From positions 186,001 to 250,000 of the forward strand of contig NZ_JAQIYM010000006.1 of the NCBI RefSeq assembly GCF_028823535.1: a DNA stretch of 64,000 bases. Direction: 5' to 3'. The notes beneath the pieces are model-generated. The model was not told the origin of the DNA, made no database searches, and saw nothing but the letters and a program-made list of their open reading frames with translations. The position numbers and the translations under genes are program-made. Shown one piece after another: positions 31,701-40,538 of this stretch. Source of the DNA: Pseudomonas serbica (GTDB taxonomy: Bacteria; Pseudomonadota; Gammaproteobacteria; Pseudomonadales; Pseudomonadaceae). Positions within the stretch are counted from its first letter, which is position 1. Each line of letters starts with the position of its first letter.

Positions 31701-32033
31701 CAGCCCACCGGACGGGTCGGTGAGTTCGTCGCCGGGGTGCGCTTCCGTGCCTGGCAACCGGCCAACTGTCTGCAGCCGACCATCCCGGTCCATGCGCCGC
31801 TGGTGTTCGACCTGCTCGACACCTGGATGGGGCGTTCGCTGGGCGGTTGCCAGTACCACGTCGCCCATCCGGGCGGGCGCAACTACGAGACCTTGCCAGT
31901 GAACGCCAATGAAGCCGAGAGCCGGCGCATGGCGCGTTTTTTCCGTATCGGACACACGCCGGGGAAACTTCCGATACCGAATATGGAAATTAACGACGAG
32001 CTGCCGATGACGCTCGATTTACGACGTTTCTAA
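28758..32033 (+). CDS. Transglutaminase-like/DUF2126 fusion protein
   Basis: The 1091-residue protein begins with a transglutaminase-type cysteine peptidase domain (about 1-300). Its triad is C180 (QGSGSCRDSAWLLV), H229 (DLHAWCEVY) and D245 (GLDATSGL). The remaining about 750 residues match the DUF2126 type (MGGEPTFVSIDDPDGAEWN, FGQGKWYPGEQLPRWSLNCY, GGGNHFVLGGATPADSPFLR). No signal peptide is seen, so it is probably cytoplasmic. I chose GTG 28758 because AGGAGG lies six bases before it and SIHVALHHVTHYRYD is the usual N-terminus; the frame upstream covers the REP element. It leads a three-gene operon. The family is proposed, from genome context, to modify or process peptides with an ATP-grasp partner; no substrate is established to my knowledge. 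Confidence 0.9.
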   Translation: MSIHVALHHVTHYRYDRAVELGPQIVRLRPAAHSRTRILSYALKVSPEQHFINWQQDPQGNYLARLVFPEKTDELRIEVDLLAEMAVFNPFDFFLEPYAEKIPFAYATDERKELAPYLETLPLTPKFQAYLDGIDRTPLPAVDFLVALNQRLSDDINYLIRMEPGVQTPEHTLEQGSGSCRDSAWLLVQLLRNLGLAARFVSGYLIQLTADLKSLDGPSGTDVDFTDLHAWCEVYLPGAGWIGLDATSGLFAGEGHIPLACSPDPSSAAPISGLVEPCECEFSHEMSVERIWEAPRVTKPYTEEQWQAIQALGHKIDADLLAGDVRLTMGGEPTFVSIDDPDGAEWNTAALGPTKRRLSAELFQRMRKRYAPQGLVHFGQGKWYPGEQLPRWSLNCYWRRDGVPIWHNSALIADEQADYGADGALAGRFLASVAERLNIAPRFVFPAYEDNFYYLWREGALPQNVSAEDSRLEEPLERARLRKVFSQGLDKVIGQVLPLARTAKGDQWQSGRWYLRDEHCRLVPGDSPLGYRLPLASQPWVKAAEYPFIHPNDPNQDFPPLPDVGQLQRQGAAALTEDRVPKVDESADWLTRTAFCAEAREGRLYLFMPPLERVEDYLELVAAIEATAEELHCPVLLEGYEPPSDPRLSNFRITPDPGVIEVNVQPSASWDELVERTEFLYEEARQTRLTTEKFLIDGRHTGTGGGNHFVLGGATPADSPFLRRPDLLRSLISYWHNHPSLSYLFSGLFIGPTSQAPRIDEARNDALYELEIAFAQMPAPGEECAPWLVDRLLRNLLIDVTGNTHRAEFCIDKLYSPDGATGRLGLLELRAFEMPPHARMSLAQQLLLRALVARFWREPYAPPKLARWGTELHDRFLLPHFIEQDFADVIDDLDAAGYPVRAEWFAAHLQFRFPKVGDYAVNGIELELRQALEPWHVLGEEGAVGGTVRYVDSSLERLQVKLSGLAPQRYLLTCNGIPVPLQPTGRVGEFVAGVRFRAWQPANCLQPTIPVHAPLVFDLLDTWMGRSLGGCQYHVAHPGGRNYETLPVNANEAESRRMARFFRIGHTPGKLPIPNMEINDELPMTLDLRRF

Positions 32034-32121
32034 TTCGTACGCGACGCCCGGATTTTTCGTCTATCCGGGTGTCATGAGCGTGCGTTAGTCTGACCGATCA
32101 TTGCTGTCTGCCGAGCTTTCC

Positions 32122-34608
32122 ATGCCTGACCTGCTAGACCGCTACCCGCTGACGGCGGGCACCTATCACGAACTGCTCGACGACAGCGGTGCCGTACGGC
32201 CGCACTGGCGTCGGCTGTTCGATCAGTTGCAGCGCAGCACACCCGCGCAGTTGGTGCAGCGTCAGGCGCTGCTGGCCCGGCAGATCCAGGAAAACGGCGT
32301 CACCTATAACGTCTATGCCGATCCCAAGGGCGCCGATAGGCCCTGGGAGCTGGACTTGCTGCCCCATGTGATTGCCGCCGATGAGTGGGAGCGATTGTCC
32401 ACCGGCATCGCCCAGCGCGCGCGCTTGCTCAATGCCGTGCTGGCCGATCTCTATGGCCCGCAACGCTTGATCGCCGAAGGGCTGCTGCCGGCCGAGCTGG
32501 TATTTGGCCACAACAATTTCCTCTGGCCCTGTCAGGGCATCCAGCCGCCTGACGGCGCCTTCCTGCATCTGTACGCCGTGGATCTTGCGCGCACCCCCGA
32601 TGGCCGCTGGTGGGTAACGGCGGACCGCACCCAGGCGCCGTCCGGGGCTGGCTACGCCCTGGAAAACCGCACCATCGTGTCCCGGGCCTTTCCCGAGTTG
32701 TACCGTGACTTGAAGGTGCAGCACCTGGCCGGATTTTTCCGCACCCTCCAGGAAACCCTGGCCCGCCAGGCGCCAAGCGACGAAGAGGCCCCCTTGGTGG
32801 TCCTGCTGACGCCGGGGCGTTTCAACGAAAGCTATTTCGAGCATCTTTACCTGGCGCGCCAGCTCGGCTATCCGCTGGTGGAGGGCGGCGACCTGACGGT
32901 TCGCGATGCCACGGTCTACCTGAAGACCCTCAGCGGCCTGCGTCGGGTCCATGCGATCATGCGCCGGCTCGATGACGACTTCTGCGATCCGCTCGAATTG
33001 CGCACCGACTCGGCCCTGGGCGTACCGGGCCTGCTTGAAGCCGTGCGGCAAGGACGGGTGCTGGTAGCCAACGCCCTCGGCAGCGGCGTGCTGGAGTCGC
33101 CGGGCTTGCTGGGCTTTCTGCCGAAGATCAATCAATTCCTGTTTGGCGAAGAGCTGATACTGCCGTCCATTGCCACTTGGTGGTGCGGGGAAGCACCGGT
33201 TCTGGCCCAGGCCCTGGAAAAACTGCCGGAACTACTGATCAAACCTGCGTTTCCGTCCCAGAGCTTTGCCCCGGTATTCGGTCGGGATTTGAGTGAAAAA
33301 CAGCGCGATGAACTCACCGAGCGCATGCAGGCGCGTCCATATGCCTATGTAGCGCAAGAACTTGCCCAGCTGTCCCAGGCGCCTGTCTGGCAGGCCGAGG
33401 ATGGTCTATTGCAACCCCGGGCCATCGGCATGCGTGTGTATGCGGTAGCCAGTCGTGAAGGCTATCGGGTGTTGCCAGGTGGTTTGACGCGTGTGGCTGC
33501 AGAGGCGGATGCCGAAGTGGTGTCGATGCAGCGGGGCGGCGCAAGCAAAGACACCTGGGTGCTGGGGAATCGCCCACCCAGCGGCGAACAATGGAAAACC
33601 CAGCGTAACATCGGCGTACATGACCTGGTGCGGCGCGATCCGTATCTGCCATCGCGGGTAGTGGAAAACCTGTTCTGGTTTGGTCGGTACTGTGAACGCT
33701 GCGATGACAGTGCGCGATTACTACGCATCATGCTGGCACGGTATGTCGACGGCGATGACCCGCAGGCCCTGGACGCTGCGGTCGATCTCGGCGAGCGACT
33801 GAACCTGCTACCCGATGAAGGTGAACTGCCCGAGCGGTTGCTGGCCGCAATACTCGGCACCGACTGGCCATTCAGCCTGCGTTCCAACCTGCAGCGTTTG
33901 CAATGGGCGGCCTCGCAGGTGCGCGGCAAGCTCTCGCGGGAAAACTGGCAGGCGCTGGTCGAGTTGCAACGTGAAGCGATGGAGCTTGAGACCGACGAGC
34001 CGGACTTCGGTGAATTGCTGGATTTCCTCAACCGCCTGGTGATGTCTCTGGCAGCGCTGTCCGGTTTTGCGCTGGACGACATGACCCGGGACGAAGGCTG
34101 GCGATTCCTGATGATCGGACGGCGCATTGAGCGTCTGCAATTCCTCAGCGGCAGTCTGGCGGCGTTCCTGCGGGGCGCCGGCGCGTTCGATCAGGCGGGG
34201 CTGGAGTGGTTGCTGGAGCTGGGCAACAGCAGCATCACTTATCGTTCGCGGTATCTCGCGGTGGCGCAATTGATCCCGGTGCTCGACCTGTTGTTGCTTG
34301 ACGAGCAGAACCCGCACGCGGTGCTTTTCCAGTTGAAACTGGTGACCCGCACGCTCAAACGCCTGTGCGACGACTTCGGCACACCGCGCGAAGCGGGGTT
34401 GCCACAGTTGGTGGAGCGTTTGGCGTGCTTCGACCTGGCCTGCCTGGAAAACCCTTTGTTTGGCACCGCCAGCGTCCGCGCGGCCATCGAAGGACTGGCC
34501 GATCTGCTGCAAGAGATCGCCGATGCCAGCGGGCAGGTCTCGGATCGCCTGGCCTTGCGTCATTTTGCCCATGTCGATGATGTCAGCCAGCGCACGGTGT
34601 CCGTCTGA
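32122..34608 (+). CDS. Circularly permuted ATP-grasp/alpha-E domain protein
   Basis: The 828-residue fusion has a circularly permuted ATP-grasp domain in its N-terminal about 480 residues (QENGVTYNVYAD, PLVEGGDLTVRDATVYLKTL, VANALGSGVLESPGLLGFLP, the COG2308 type). The C-terminal helical alpha-E domain (from about 510: RVVENLFWFGRYCERCDDSA, DFLNRLVMSLAALSGFALDD) is more often encoded by a separate gene. ATP-grasp enzymes form amide bonds through acyl-phosphates. I chose ATG 32122; TTG 32101 is an alternative, and neither has a strong ribosome-binding site. The stop overlaps the next ATG by one base. Confidence 0.9.
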   Translation: MPDLLDRYPLTAGTYHELLDDSGAVRPHWRRLFDQLQRSTPAQLVQRQALLARQIQENGVTYNVYADPKGADRPWELDLLPHVIAADEWERLSTGIAQRARLLNAVLADLYGPQRLIAEGLLPAELVFGHNNFLWPCQGIQPPDGAFLHLYAVDLARTPDGRWWVTADRTQAPSGAGYALENRTIVSRAFPELYRDLKVQHLAGFFRTLQETLARQAPSDEEAPLVVLLTPGRFNESYFEHLYLARQLGYPLVEGGDLTVRDATVYLKTLSGLRRVHAIMRRLDDDFCDPLELRTDSALGVPGLLEAVRQGRVLVANALGSGVLESPGLLGFLPKINQFLFGEELILPSIATWWCGEAPVLAQALEKLPELLIKPAFPSQSFAPVFGRDLSEKQRDELTERMQARPYAYVAQELAQLSQAPVWQAEDGLLQPRAIGMRVYAVASREGYRVLPGGLTRVAAEADAEVVSMQRGGASKDTWVLGNRPPSGEQWKTQRNIGVHDLVRRDPYLPSRVVENLFWFGRYCERCDDSARLLRIMLARYVDGDDPQALDAAVDLGERLNLLPDEGELPERLLAAILGTDWPFSLRSNLQRLQWAASQVRGKLSRENWQALVELQREAMELETDEPDFGELLDFLNRLVMSLAALSGFALDDMTRDEGWRFLMIGRRIERLQFLSGSLAAFLRGAGAFDQAGLEWLLELGNSSITYRSRYLAVAQLIPVLDLLLLDEQNPHAVLFQLKLVTRTLKRLCDDFGTPREAGLPQLVERLACFDLACLENPLFGTASVRAAIEGLADLLQEIADASGQVSDRLALRHFAHVDDVSQRTVSV

Positions 34609-35549
34609 TGAGCGCTCACTACCAGATTTTCCACGATACCCATTATCACTATGACAGCCCGGTGTCCCTGGCCCAGCAACTGGCACATCTGTGGCCCAGG
34701 CCCTGTGCGTGGCAGCGTTGCTCCGATCAGCAACTGCAAATCAGCCCGGACCCGACTTCGCGCCGCGATGAACTGGATGTGTTCGGCAACCCGTTGACCC
34801 GCCTGGCGTTCGAACGTCCCCATGATGAACTGCTGGTCAATGCCAGCCTGACAATCGAGGTGCTGCCCCGAGCCTTGGTCGACTTCAATCAGTCTCCAGC
34901 GTGGGAAGCCACCCGCAGCGCGCTAACCTACAGCAGCCAGCCGCTTGCGCCTGAACTGCTCGAAGCCTGCCGATACCGGTTCGAATCCCCTTATGTGCAT
35001 TTAAAGCGCAACTTCGTCGAGTTTTCCGAGAGCTGCTTTCCGGCAGGAAGGCCGCTGCTGCTCGGCGTCCAGGCCTTGATGGAGAAAATCTTCAGCGAAT
35101 TCACCTTCGATGCCGAAGCGACGCAGGTAGCCACTCCGTTGGTGGAAGTACTGGAGCGCCGGCGCGGGGTTTGTCAGGACTTTGCCCACCTGATGCTCGC
35201 TTGCGTGCGTTCCCGTGGATTGGCGGCGCGTTACATCAGCGGTTACTTGCTGACCCAGCCACCGCCGGGCCAGCCGCGCTTGATCGGCGCCGATGCGTCC
35301 CATGCCTGGGTGTCGGTTTATTGCCCGGTGTCGGGCTGGGTGGATTTCGATCCGACCAACAATGTGCAGCCGGCACTGGAGCACATCACCCTGGCCTGGG
35401 GCCGGGACTTCTCCGATGTGTCGCCGCTGCGTGGGGTCATTCTGGGGGGCGGCAACCATGACCCCGAAGTTCGCGTCACAGTGATGCCATTGCAGGAGCG
35501 GGGGTCAACAGCGAAGCTGCCAACCCCGGTCACAGATCCGTGGGCCTGA
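34608..35549 (+). CDS. Transglutaminase family protein
   Basis: The 313-residue protein has an N-terminal bacterial transglutaminase-like domain (HYQIFHDTHYHYDSPVSL) and a catalytic core with C189 (RRRGVCQDFAHLM), H232 (DASHAWVSVY) and D248 (VDFDPTNN). No signal peptide is visible. Start and stop of the ATP-grasp gene are joined as TGATG, so the proteins are probably made together. The role is likely peptide hydrolysis or amide exchange, but it is not established. Confidence 0.9.
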   Translation: MSAHYQIFHDTHYHYDSPVSLAQQLAHLWPRPCAWQRCSDQQLQISPDPTSRRDELDVFGNPLTRLAFERPHDELLVNASLTIEVLPRALVDFNQSPAWEATRSALTYSSQPLAPELLEACRYRFESPYVHLKRNFVEFSESCFPAGRPLLLGVQALMEKIFSEFTFDAEATQVATPLVEVLERRRGVCQDFAHLMLACVRSRGLAARYISGYLLTQPPPGQPRLIGADASHAWVSVYCPVSGWVDFDPTNNVQPALEHITLAWGRDFSDVSPLRGVILGGGNHDPEVRVTVMPLQERGSTAKLPTPVTDPWA

Positions 35550-35573
35550 TCAAATCATCCGGCCCGGAGGGAC

Positions 35574-35753
35574 TCAGGCGTCGGGCGCCTGATCTTTCGG
35601 TGCATCAACATCGTCATCTGCTGCAACTTCACCGTCAGGGTTCAGTGCCGCTTCGTCAGCCATTGCTTTCTTGCGCTGAAGTTTTTCCTCTTTCTTCTGT
35701 TCCTTGGCCAGGTCTCTCTGACGTTTGGCGAAGGAGTAATTGGGTTTGGCCAT
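35574..35753 (-). CDS. Small charged protein, unknown function
   Basis: The 59-residue frame starts MAKPNYSFAKRQRDLAKEQ and continues with a Lys/Glu-rich helix (KKEEKLQRKKAMADE) and an acidic tail ending DAPKDQAPDA. An AGAGGA ribosome-binding site precedes ATG 35753. It is convergent with the transglutaminase gene. I recall proteins of this kind in many Pseudomonas genomes; I know of no function. Confidence 0.75.
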   Translation of the reverse strand: MAKPNYSFAKRQRDLAKEQKKEEKLQRKKAMADEAALNPDGEVAADDDVDAPKDQAPDA

Positions 35754-35822
35754 GGGCGATCCTCTGGGGTCGAAGGTGAGGTTTGAGCGGCGCGTATTCT
35801 GCCCTGTATCGGTGCCAAGTCG

Positions 35823-36410
35823 TTAGTCGGGTTTTTGCTCGACCCACTTGGGCGCAACTGTCGGCTCCCAAAGATCGAGGGCGTTGAGCAGCGTCTGCGG
35901 CGATTCGCTCACCTGCAGCATGTCACGGTGTGCCGCGCGAACGAAGCCTTCGCCGACGATGTGATCAAGAAAACCGGTAAGTTTGCTGTAGAAACCATTC
36001 ACTTCCAGCAAGCCCAGCGGTTTGCCATGGTAGCCCAATTGGCCCCAGGTCCAGACTTCGAACAATTCTTCCAGGGTACCCAGGCCGCCGGGCAGAGCGA
36101 TGAAGGCATCGCTGAGTTCGGCCATCCGCGCCTTGCGCGCATGCATGCCGTCGACCACTTCCAGGCGGGTCAGGCCGCTGTGGCCGATTTCCTTGTCCTT
36201 GAGGCTCTGCGGGATGATGCCGATCACTTCGCCGCCCGCCGCCAATGCCGCGTCGGCAACAATACCCATCAGGCCCACGGCCCCGCCGCCGTAGACCAGG
36301 GTCAGCTTGCGTTCAGCCAATGCCTGGCCAAGGGCCACGGCTGCTTCACGATAAGCCGGGTTGGTGCCAGTGCTGGCGCCGCAGAATACACAAACGGATG
36401 TTAAAGACAT
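35823..36410 (-). CDS. LOG family cytokinin-riboside-5'-monophosphate hydrolase-like protein
   Basis: The 195-residue Rossmann-type protein begins [14 protein letters not shown], the TIGR00730 start, and has [15 protein letters not shown] and [16 protein letters not shown], the PGGxGTxxE motif that defines lysine-decarboxylase-like LOG enzymes. These release adenine or a cytokinin base and ribose 5-phosphate from nucleotides. In bacteria the physiological substrate is often unclear. It is divergent from azurin. Confidence 0.9.
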   Translation of the reverse strand: MSLTSVCVFCGASTGTNPAYREAAVALGQALAERKLTLVYGGGAVGLMGIVADAALAAGGEVIGIIPQSLKDKEIGHSGLTRLEVVDGMHARKARMAELSDAFIALPGGLGTLEELFEVWTWGQLGYHGKPLGLLEVNGFYSKLTGFLDHIVGEGFVRAAHRDMLQVSESPQTLLNALDLWEPTVAPKWVEQKPD

Positions 36411-36470
36411 GCCTTGCTCCAGGGTCGATCAGGGCCACAGAGTAAAGGCAGGCGCGCTACGCTCCAAGGG

Positions 36471-36560
36471 CTAAACTTCGCGCTTGGGCGTTTCGCAGGT
36501 ACCGCTGGCACCGCAGGCGTACGCGGCGAGCAGGCTGCACAACAGGCTGTTGATGAACAT
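36471..36560 (-). CDS. Candidate small hydrophobic peptide
   Basis: A 29-residue frame begins MFINSLLCSLLAAYACGAS and ends TCETPKREV. GGAG lies eight bases before the ATG. A short hydrophobic stretch and three cysteines suggest a membrane or exported peptide. It is upstream of and in the same direction as the LOG gene, 60 bases away. The frame is short, and I cannot exclude chance. Confidence 0.4.
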   Translation of the reverse strand: MFINSLLCSLLAAYACGASGTCETPKREV

Positions 36561-36630
36561 GACAGACGCTCCAGAAAATGAGGACGGTCTGATGATAGGG
36601 CCGGGACAGACACCTGGCTGGTAGATTGTC

Positions 36631-36644
36631 TTGATCGGTCTCAT
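36631..36644 (+). promoter_or_regulatory. Possible Anr/FNR-type site of azurin
   Basis: TTGATCGGTCTCAT has one good half (TTGAT) and a weaker second half (CTCAT) with the usual N4 spacing. It lies about 30 bases before a TATACAAT-like -10 region at about 36658-36665. Azurin is controlled by Anr in P. aeruginosa. The poor second half keeps this tentative. Confidence 0.3.
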
Positions 36645-36754
36645 AGCCCGAAAGTTGTATACAATTTTTGCTTCAGGTCATAGGAACTTGCGAAGTTTTC
36701 AGGCAGTCTTCTGTCCATTCGCATCATTCATTCACCCTGCCTTGGAGATTCACC

Positions 36755-37201
36755 ATGTTTGCCAAACTTGTTGCGGTATCCCTGTTGACACTGGCCAGCA
36801 GCCAACTGATGGCTGCCGAGTGCAAGACGACCATCGATTCCACCGATCAGATGTCCTTCAACACCAAGGCCATCGAGATCGACAAGAGCTGCAAGACCTT
36901 CACCGTTGAACTGACCCACTCCGGCAACCTGCCGAAGAACGTCATGGGTCATAACTGGGTGCTGAGTAAAGAAGCCGACATGCAGCCGATCGCCACCGAC
37001 GGCCTGAGCGCCGGCATCGACAAGAACTACCTGAAGGAAGGCGATGCCCGCGTTATCGCTCACACCAAGGTGATCGGCGCCAAGGAAACCGACTCGGTGA
37101 CCTTCGACGTGTCGAAGCTCGACGCGGCTGAAAAATACGGCTTCTTCTGCTCGTTCCCGGGCCACATCTCGATGATGAAAGGCACGGTTACCCTGAAGTA
37201 A
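36755..37201 (+). CDS. azu: Azurin
   Basis: The 148-residue protein is a periplasmic type I blue-copper electron carrier. A signal peptide ([19 protein letters not shown]) is cut before [13 protein letters not shown]. The copper ligands are in the expected motifs: His in [10 protein letters not shown], and Cys, His and Met in [14 protein letters not shown]. The disulfide cysteines of mature azurin (ECKT and KSCK) are present. ATG 36755 follows TTGGAG. It is a single-gene unit ending in a strong terminator. Confidence 0.97.
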   Translation: MFAKLVAVSLLTLASSQLMAAECKTTIDSTDQMSFNTKAIEIDKSCKTFTVELTHSGNLPKNVMGHNWVLSKEADMQPIATDGLSAGIDKNYLKEGDARVIAHTKVIGAKETDSVTFDVSKLDAAEKYGFFCSFPGHISMMKGTVTLK

Positions 37202-37216
37202 TCGAATCACGCACAT

Positions 37217-37247
37217 AAAAAAAGCGTCCCCATGGGACGCTTTTTTT
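37217..37247 (+). terminator. Terminator after azurin
   Basis: AAAAAAAGCGTCCC and GGGACGCTTTTTTT form a 14-bp stem around CAT, ending in seven T. The A-run on the left makes it usable in both directions. Confidence 0.9.
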
Positions 37248-37300
37248 GTACCTCCTACAGATTTGTGTCGATCCCGTCATCGGGCAACGACAGATACCCC

Positions 37301-37330
37301 TGTAGGAGCTGGCTTGCCAGCGATGGCGTC
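37301..37330. repeat. Single REP-like hairpin (TGTAGGAGC type)
   Basis: TGTAGGAGCTGGCTTGCCAGCGATGGCG contains CTGGC-TTG-CCAG and belongs to a second REP variant that also appears in the right half of the element at 45001-45089. Confidence 0.7.
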
Positions 37331-37349
37331 GGTCCAGACGCCACGTTAC

Positions 37350-38177
37350 TCAAGGCGCAAACGGCATCACCCGCTTGTGATGGGTCTTGTTGTACGTATT
37401 GACGATGATCTTGAACGCTTCCTCACGCACCGGCTCGCCGTGCAGGAAGGCGTCGATCTCGGCGTAGGTCACGCCATGGGACGCTTCGTCTGGTTTGCCC
37501 GGTGACAGGTCTTCCAGGTCGGCCGTCGGGACTTTCTCTACCAGCGATTCCGGTGCACCGAAGCTGCGGGCGATGGCGCGGACCTGGTTTTTTACCAGTC
37601 CGCTGAGCGGTGCCAGGTCGCAGGCGCCGTCACCGAACTTGGTGAAGAAACCCATCACCGCTTCCGCTGCATGATCGGTGCCGATCACCAGGCCATGGGC
37701 TGCGCCAGCGATGGTGTACTGGGCGACCATGCGCATGCGCGCCTTGGTGTTGCCGAGGACGAAATCCACCGATACCGCATGCTTGCCTTCGAACGCTGCG
37801 ACTTCGTTGGCCAGGGATTTGACCGCCGGGCCGATGTTCACTGTGTGGCGCTCGTCCGGATTGATGAAGTCCACCGAGGCCTGGGCGTCGTGTTCATCGA
37901 ACTGGGTTTCGTACGGCAGGCGTACGGCAATGAACTTGTAACCGGCGTCACCACTGCGCTCGCGCAGTTCACGCATGGCGCGCTGGGCCAGCAGGCCGGC
38001 GGTCAGGGAGTCGACACCGCCACTGATGCCCAGCACCAGGGTCTTGAGCCCGGAATTGACCAGGCAATCCTGGATGAAGGTAATCCGCCGGGCGACTTCA
38101 GCTTCGAGGGCGGCTTCGTCGGCGAACGGTGGTTGTACCTTGAGCTGTTCAGCAATCTCACGCTGTACGGCTTGCAT
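37350..38177 (-). CDS. nadE: NH3-dependent NAD+ synthetase NadE
   Basis: The 275-residue enzyme converts nicotinate adenine dinucleotide to NAD+ using ammonia and ATP. The PP-loop is [17 protein letters not shown], followed by [28 protein letters not shown] and [13 protein letters not shown]. There is no N-terminal glutaminase domain, so it uses free ammonia. It follows pncB with a 4-base gap on the same strand, so both steps of nicotinate salvage are probably co-expressed. Confidence 0.96.
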   Translation of the reverse strand: MQAVQREIAEQLKVQPPFADEAALEAEVARRITFIQDCLVNSGLKTLVLGISGGVDSLTAGLLAQRAMRELRERSGDAGYKFIAVRLPYETQFDEHDAQASVDFINPDERHTVNIGPAVKSLANEVAAFEGKHAVSVDFVLGNTKARMRMVAQYTIAGAAHGLVIGTDHAAEAVMGFFTKFGDGACDLAPLSGLVKNQVRAIARSFGAPESLVEKVPTADLEDLSPGKPDEASHGVTYAEIDAFLHGEPVREEAFKIIVNTYNKTHHKRVMPFAP

Positions 38178-38181
38178 GAAT

Positions 38182-39396
38182 TCACTCCTTGCTAGAGGGG
38201 GCAGGAACTTGGAAAACGTGTCGCAAATAGGCGACGAAATTCGGGTCTTTGCAGTGAGTCTTGCCGGGCTCGTCGGAGATCTTTGCCACCGGCGCGCCGT
38301 TGCAGGCAGTCATTTTAAGCACGATGCTCATGGGTTCGACACCTGGAATGTCACAGGTCAGGTTGGTGCCGATGCCGAAGCTGACATTGATACGACCTCG
38401 TAGCGCGCGGAATATGTCCAGTGCCTTGGGCAGCGTCAGGCTGTCGGAGAAGGTCAGGGTCTTGCTCATCGGGTCGATGCCGAGCTTGTGATAGTGCGCG
38501 ATGGCCTTTTCTGCCCAGAGCACCGGGTCACCGGAATCGTGGCGCAAACCGTCGAAGAGCTTGGCGAAAAACAGGTCGAAGTCGCCGAGGAAGGCATCAA
38601 TGGTAATGCAGTCGGTCAGGGCGATGCCAAGCAGGCCGCGGTATTCGCGAACCCAGCAATCGAGGGCGGCAATCTGGCTATCGATCAGCCGTGGGCCAAG
38701 TTGCTGGTGCGCCATGATCCATTCGTGGGCCATGGTGCCCAGCGGTTTCATATCCAGCTCCCGGGACAGGTGCACGTTGCTGGTGCCGACGAAACGCCCG
38801 GGAAAGTCGTGCTTGAGCACGTTCACCACTTCTTCCTGCACCCGGTACGAAAAGCGCCGGCGCGTGCCGAAATCGGCTACCTGCAATTGGGACAATTCAT
38901 CGCTGCTGGCGTTGGCGGTCAGCCAGTCGAACTTGCGATACAGCTGCTCGCGCGCCTGTTCCAGGACGATTTCCCGATAGCGATAGCGATTACGCACTTC
39001 GCTGACGATCGCCAATATTGGCACCTCGAACAGGATCACATGCAACCACGGCCCACGCAGGCGGATGAACAGTTCACCGTTTTCGATGCCAGTGTGGATG
39101 TAGCGCAGGTTGAAGCGAAATAGCCCGAGAAAGCGCAGGAAATCCGGCTTCAGGAAGCTGATACGCTCCAGGAAACTCAATTGGTCGGCGCTCAGGCTCA
39201 GCTCGGCCAGCCGTTCGATCTGGAAACGGATCTCCGCCAGATAGGGGCGCAAATCCTCGCTGTTACGGCAACGAAACTCCCATTCGACTTCTACGTTGGG
39301 GTAGTTGTGCAGCACCGCCTGCATCATCGTCAGCTTGTAGAAGTCGGTGTCGAGCAGGTTCTGCACGATGCGATCGGCAAATACACTCTCGCTCAT
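38182..39396 (-). CDS. pncB: Nicotinate phosphoribosyltransferase PncB
   Basis: The 404-residue enzyme makes nicotinate mononucleotide from nicotinate and PRPP. Family motifs include [15 protein letters not shown] near the N-terminus, [20 protein letters not shown] and [17 protein letters not shown] chose the ATG giving [15 protein letters not shown]; an in-frame ATG 18 bases upstream adds MWRTPV but has no ribosome-binding site. Confidence 0.95.
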   Translation of the reverse strand: MSESVFADRIVQNLLDTDFYKLTMMQAVLHNYPNVEVEWEFRCRNSEDLRPYLAEIRFQIERLAELSLSADQLSFLERISFLKPDFLRFLGLFRFNLRYIHTGIENGELFIRLRGPWLHVILFEVPILAIVSEVRNRYRYREIVLEQAREQLYRKFDWLTANASSDELSQLQVADFGTRRRFSYRVQEEVVNVLKHDFPGRFVGTSNVHLSRELDMKPLGTMAHEWIMAHQQLGPRLIDSQIAALDCWVREYRGLLGIALTDCITIDAFLGDFDLFFAKLFDGLRHDSGDPVLWAEKAIAHYHKLGIDPMSKTLTFSDSLTLPKALDIFRALRGRINVSFGIGTNLTCDIPGVEPMSIVLKMTACNGAPVAKISDEPGKTHCKDPNFVAYLRHVFQVPAPSSKE

Positions 39397-39473
39397 AACG
39401 GGGGTTCTCCACATGGAATAAGGCTAGTGGCGCATATCGGTGGTGGTTATTGCCAGTGATTTTTGAATCGGCC

Positions 39474-40361
39474 CTACACCTGCTCCAGCATCCACTTCAC
39501 GAAATCGCGCACCTTGGGCACCTCCGCCGAGTGTTCGGGGTACGCCAGGTAATAGGCGTCGGTGCTGGGCATTGCATGCTGCCAGGGAATGACCAGTTTG
39601 CCGTCGGCCAGTTCCTCTTCCACCAGGAACCGTGGCAGCAGCGCCACGCCGCAGCCGACCTGCGCCGCGCGGATACACATATAGAAGGTTTCGAAGCGCG
39701 GGCCGTGGTAGCTGTGTTCGGTGTGGTAGCCCTGACTGTCGAACCAGTCGTGCCAGGCTTGGGGGCGGGAGGCGTTTTGCAGCAGGACCAGGTCGGTGAG
39801 TTGCGTCGGGTCGGTGAACGGCGTGTCGGGGAGGCTGCCTGGTGCACACACCGGCACAAGCTCTTCACTGAATAGCTTCAGGCATTCGGTACCAGGCCTT
39901 GAACCCTGGCCGAAGTAGAACGCCAGGTCGCTGCGACCTTGCAGCAGATCGTCGGCTTCCTGTTCATTGCACAGGTCCAGATGGATCGACGGATGGCGCA
40001 GGCGCCAGCCCTTGAGGCGTGGCACCAGCCAGCGCGCGCCGAAGGTCGAAGGTGTCGAAACGCGCAGGACTTCGGTTTCACCACCGTAGGAACGCAGGTA
40101 ATGGGTCGACATCTCGACCTGGGTTAGGATTTTTCGTACTTCCACCAGGTACAAATCGCCCGCTGGCGTCATCTGCAGGCGCCGGCGAACCCGGCGAAAC
40201 AGCAGGTGCTGCAGCAGCTCTTCCAGTTGCGCCACTTGTTTACTGACGGCGCTCTGGGTCAGGTTCAGCTCTTCCGCGGCCCGGGTGAAGCTCAGGTGGC
40301 GGGTCACGGCTTCGAAACACTGCAGCGCAGCGATCGAGGGCAAATAGCGTTTGTTCAGCAT
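39474..40361 (-). CDS. LysR-family regulator, probable regulator of amaB/amaA
   Basis: The 295-residue protein has an N-terminal winged helix-turn-helix (ALQCFEAVTRHLSFTRAAEE, LNLTQSAVSKQVAQLEELL) and a GcvA-like effector domain. It is divergent from amaB with 177 bases between. P. aeruginosa AmaR and the LysR gene next to P. putida amaAB occupy the same position, and AmaR responds to lysine catabolism. The specific role here is inferred from that context. The ATG giving MLNKRYLPS has AGGA before it; a longer frame adds 13 residues. Confidence 0.85.
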   Translation of the reverse strand: MLNKRYLPSIAALQCFEAVTRHLSFTRAAEELNLTQSAVSKQVAQLEELLQHLLFRRVRRRLQMTPAGDLYLVEVRKILTQVEMSTHYLRSYGGETEVLRVSTPSTFGARWLVPRLKGWRLRHPSIHLDLCNEQEADDLLQGRSDLAFYFGQGSRPGTECLKLFSEELVPVCAPGSLPDTPFTDPTQLTDLVLLQNASRPQAWHDWFDSQGYHTEHSYHGPRFETFYMCIRAAQVGCGVALLPRFLVEEELADGKLVIPWQHAMPSTDAYYLAYPEHSAEVPKVRDFVKWMLEQV

Positions 40362-40538
40362 GGGCGATCCTTTTTGTACTTGTTTCTGTATTGCCAGCAA
40401 TGCACAGCATGAATAAACGGAATGATATCTCTCTTAATGGTCGTTTGTTGAGTAACCTCGGGAGCGCTAAAACTACAGGTCTGATCAGTCGTGATCCGGC
40501 GACTGCACACGTTCCGTTTTTTGCTTGAGGAGTGACCC

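Larger units (their letters stand above)
36411..36754. other. LOG gene-azurin intergenic region (344 bp)
   Basis: The region includes a candidate 29-residue frame on the minus strand (36471-36560) and the putative azurin promoter with an Anr-like half site (36631-36644). Nothing else is recognisable. Confidence 0.5.
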
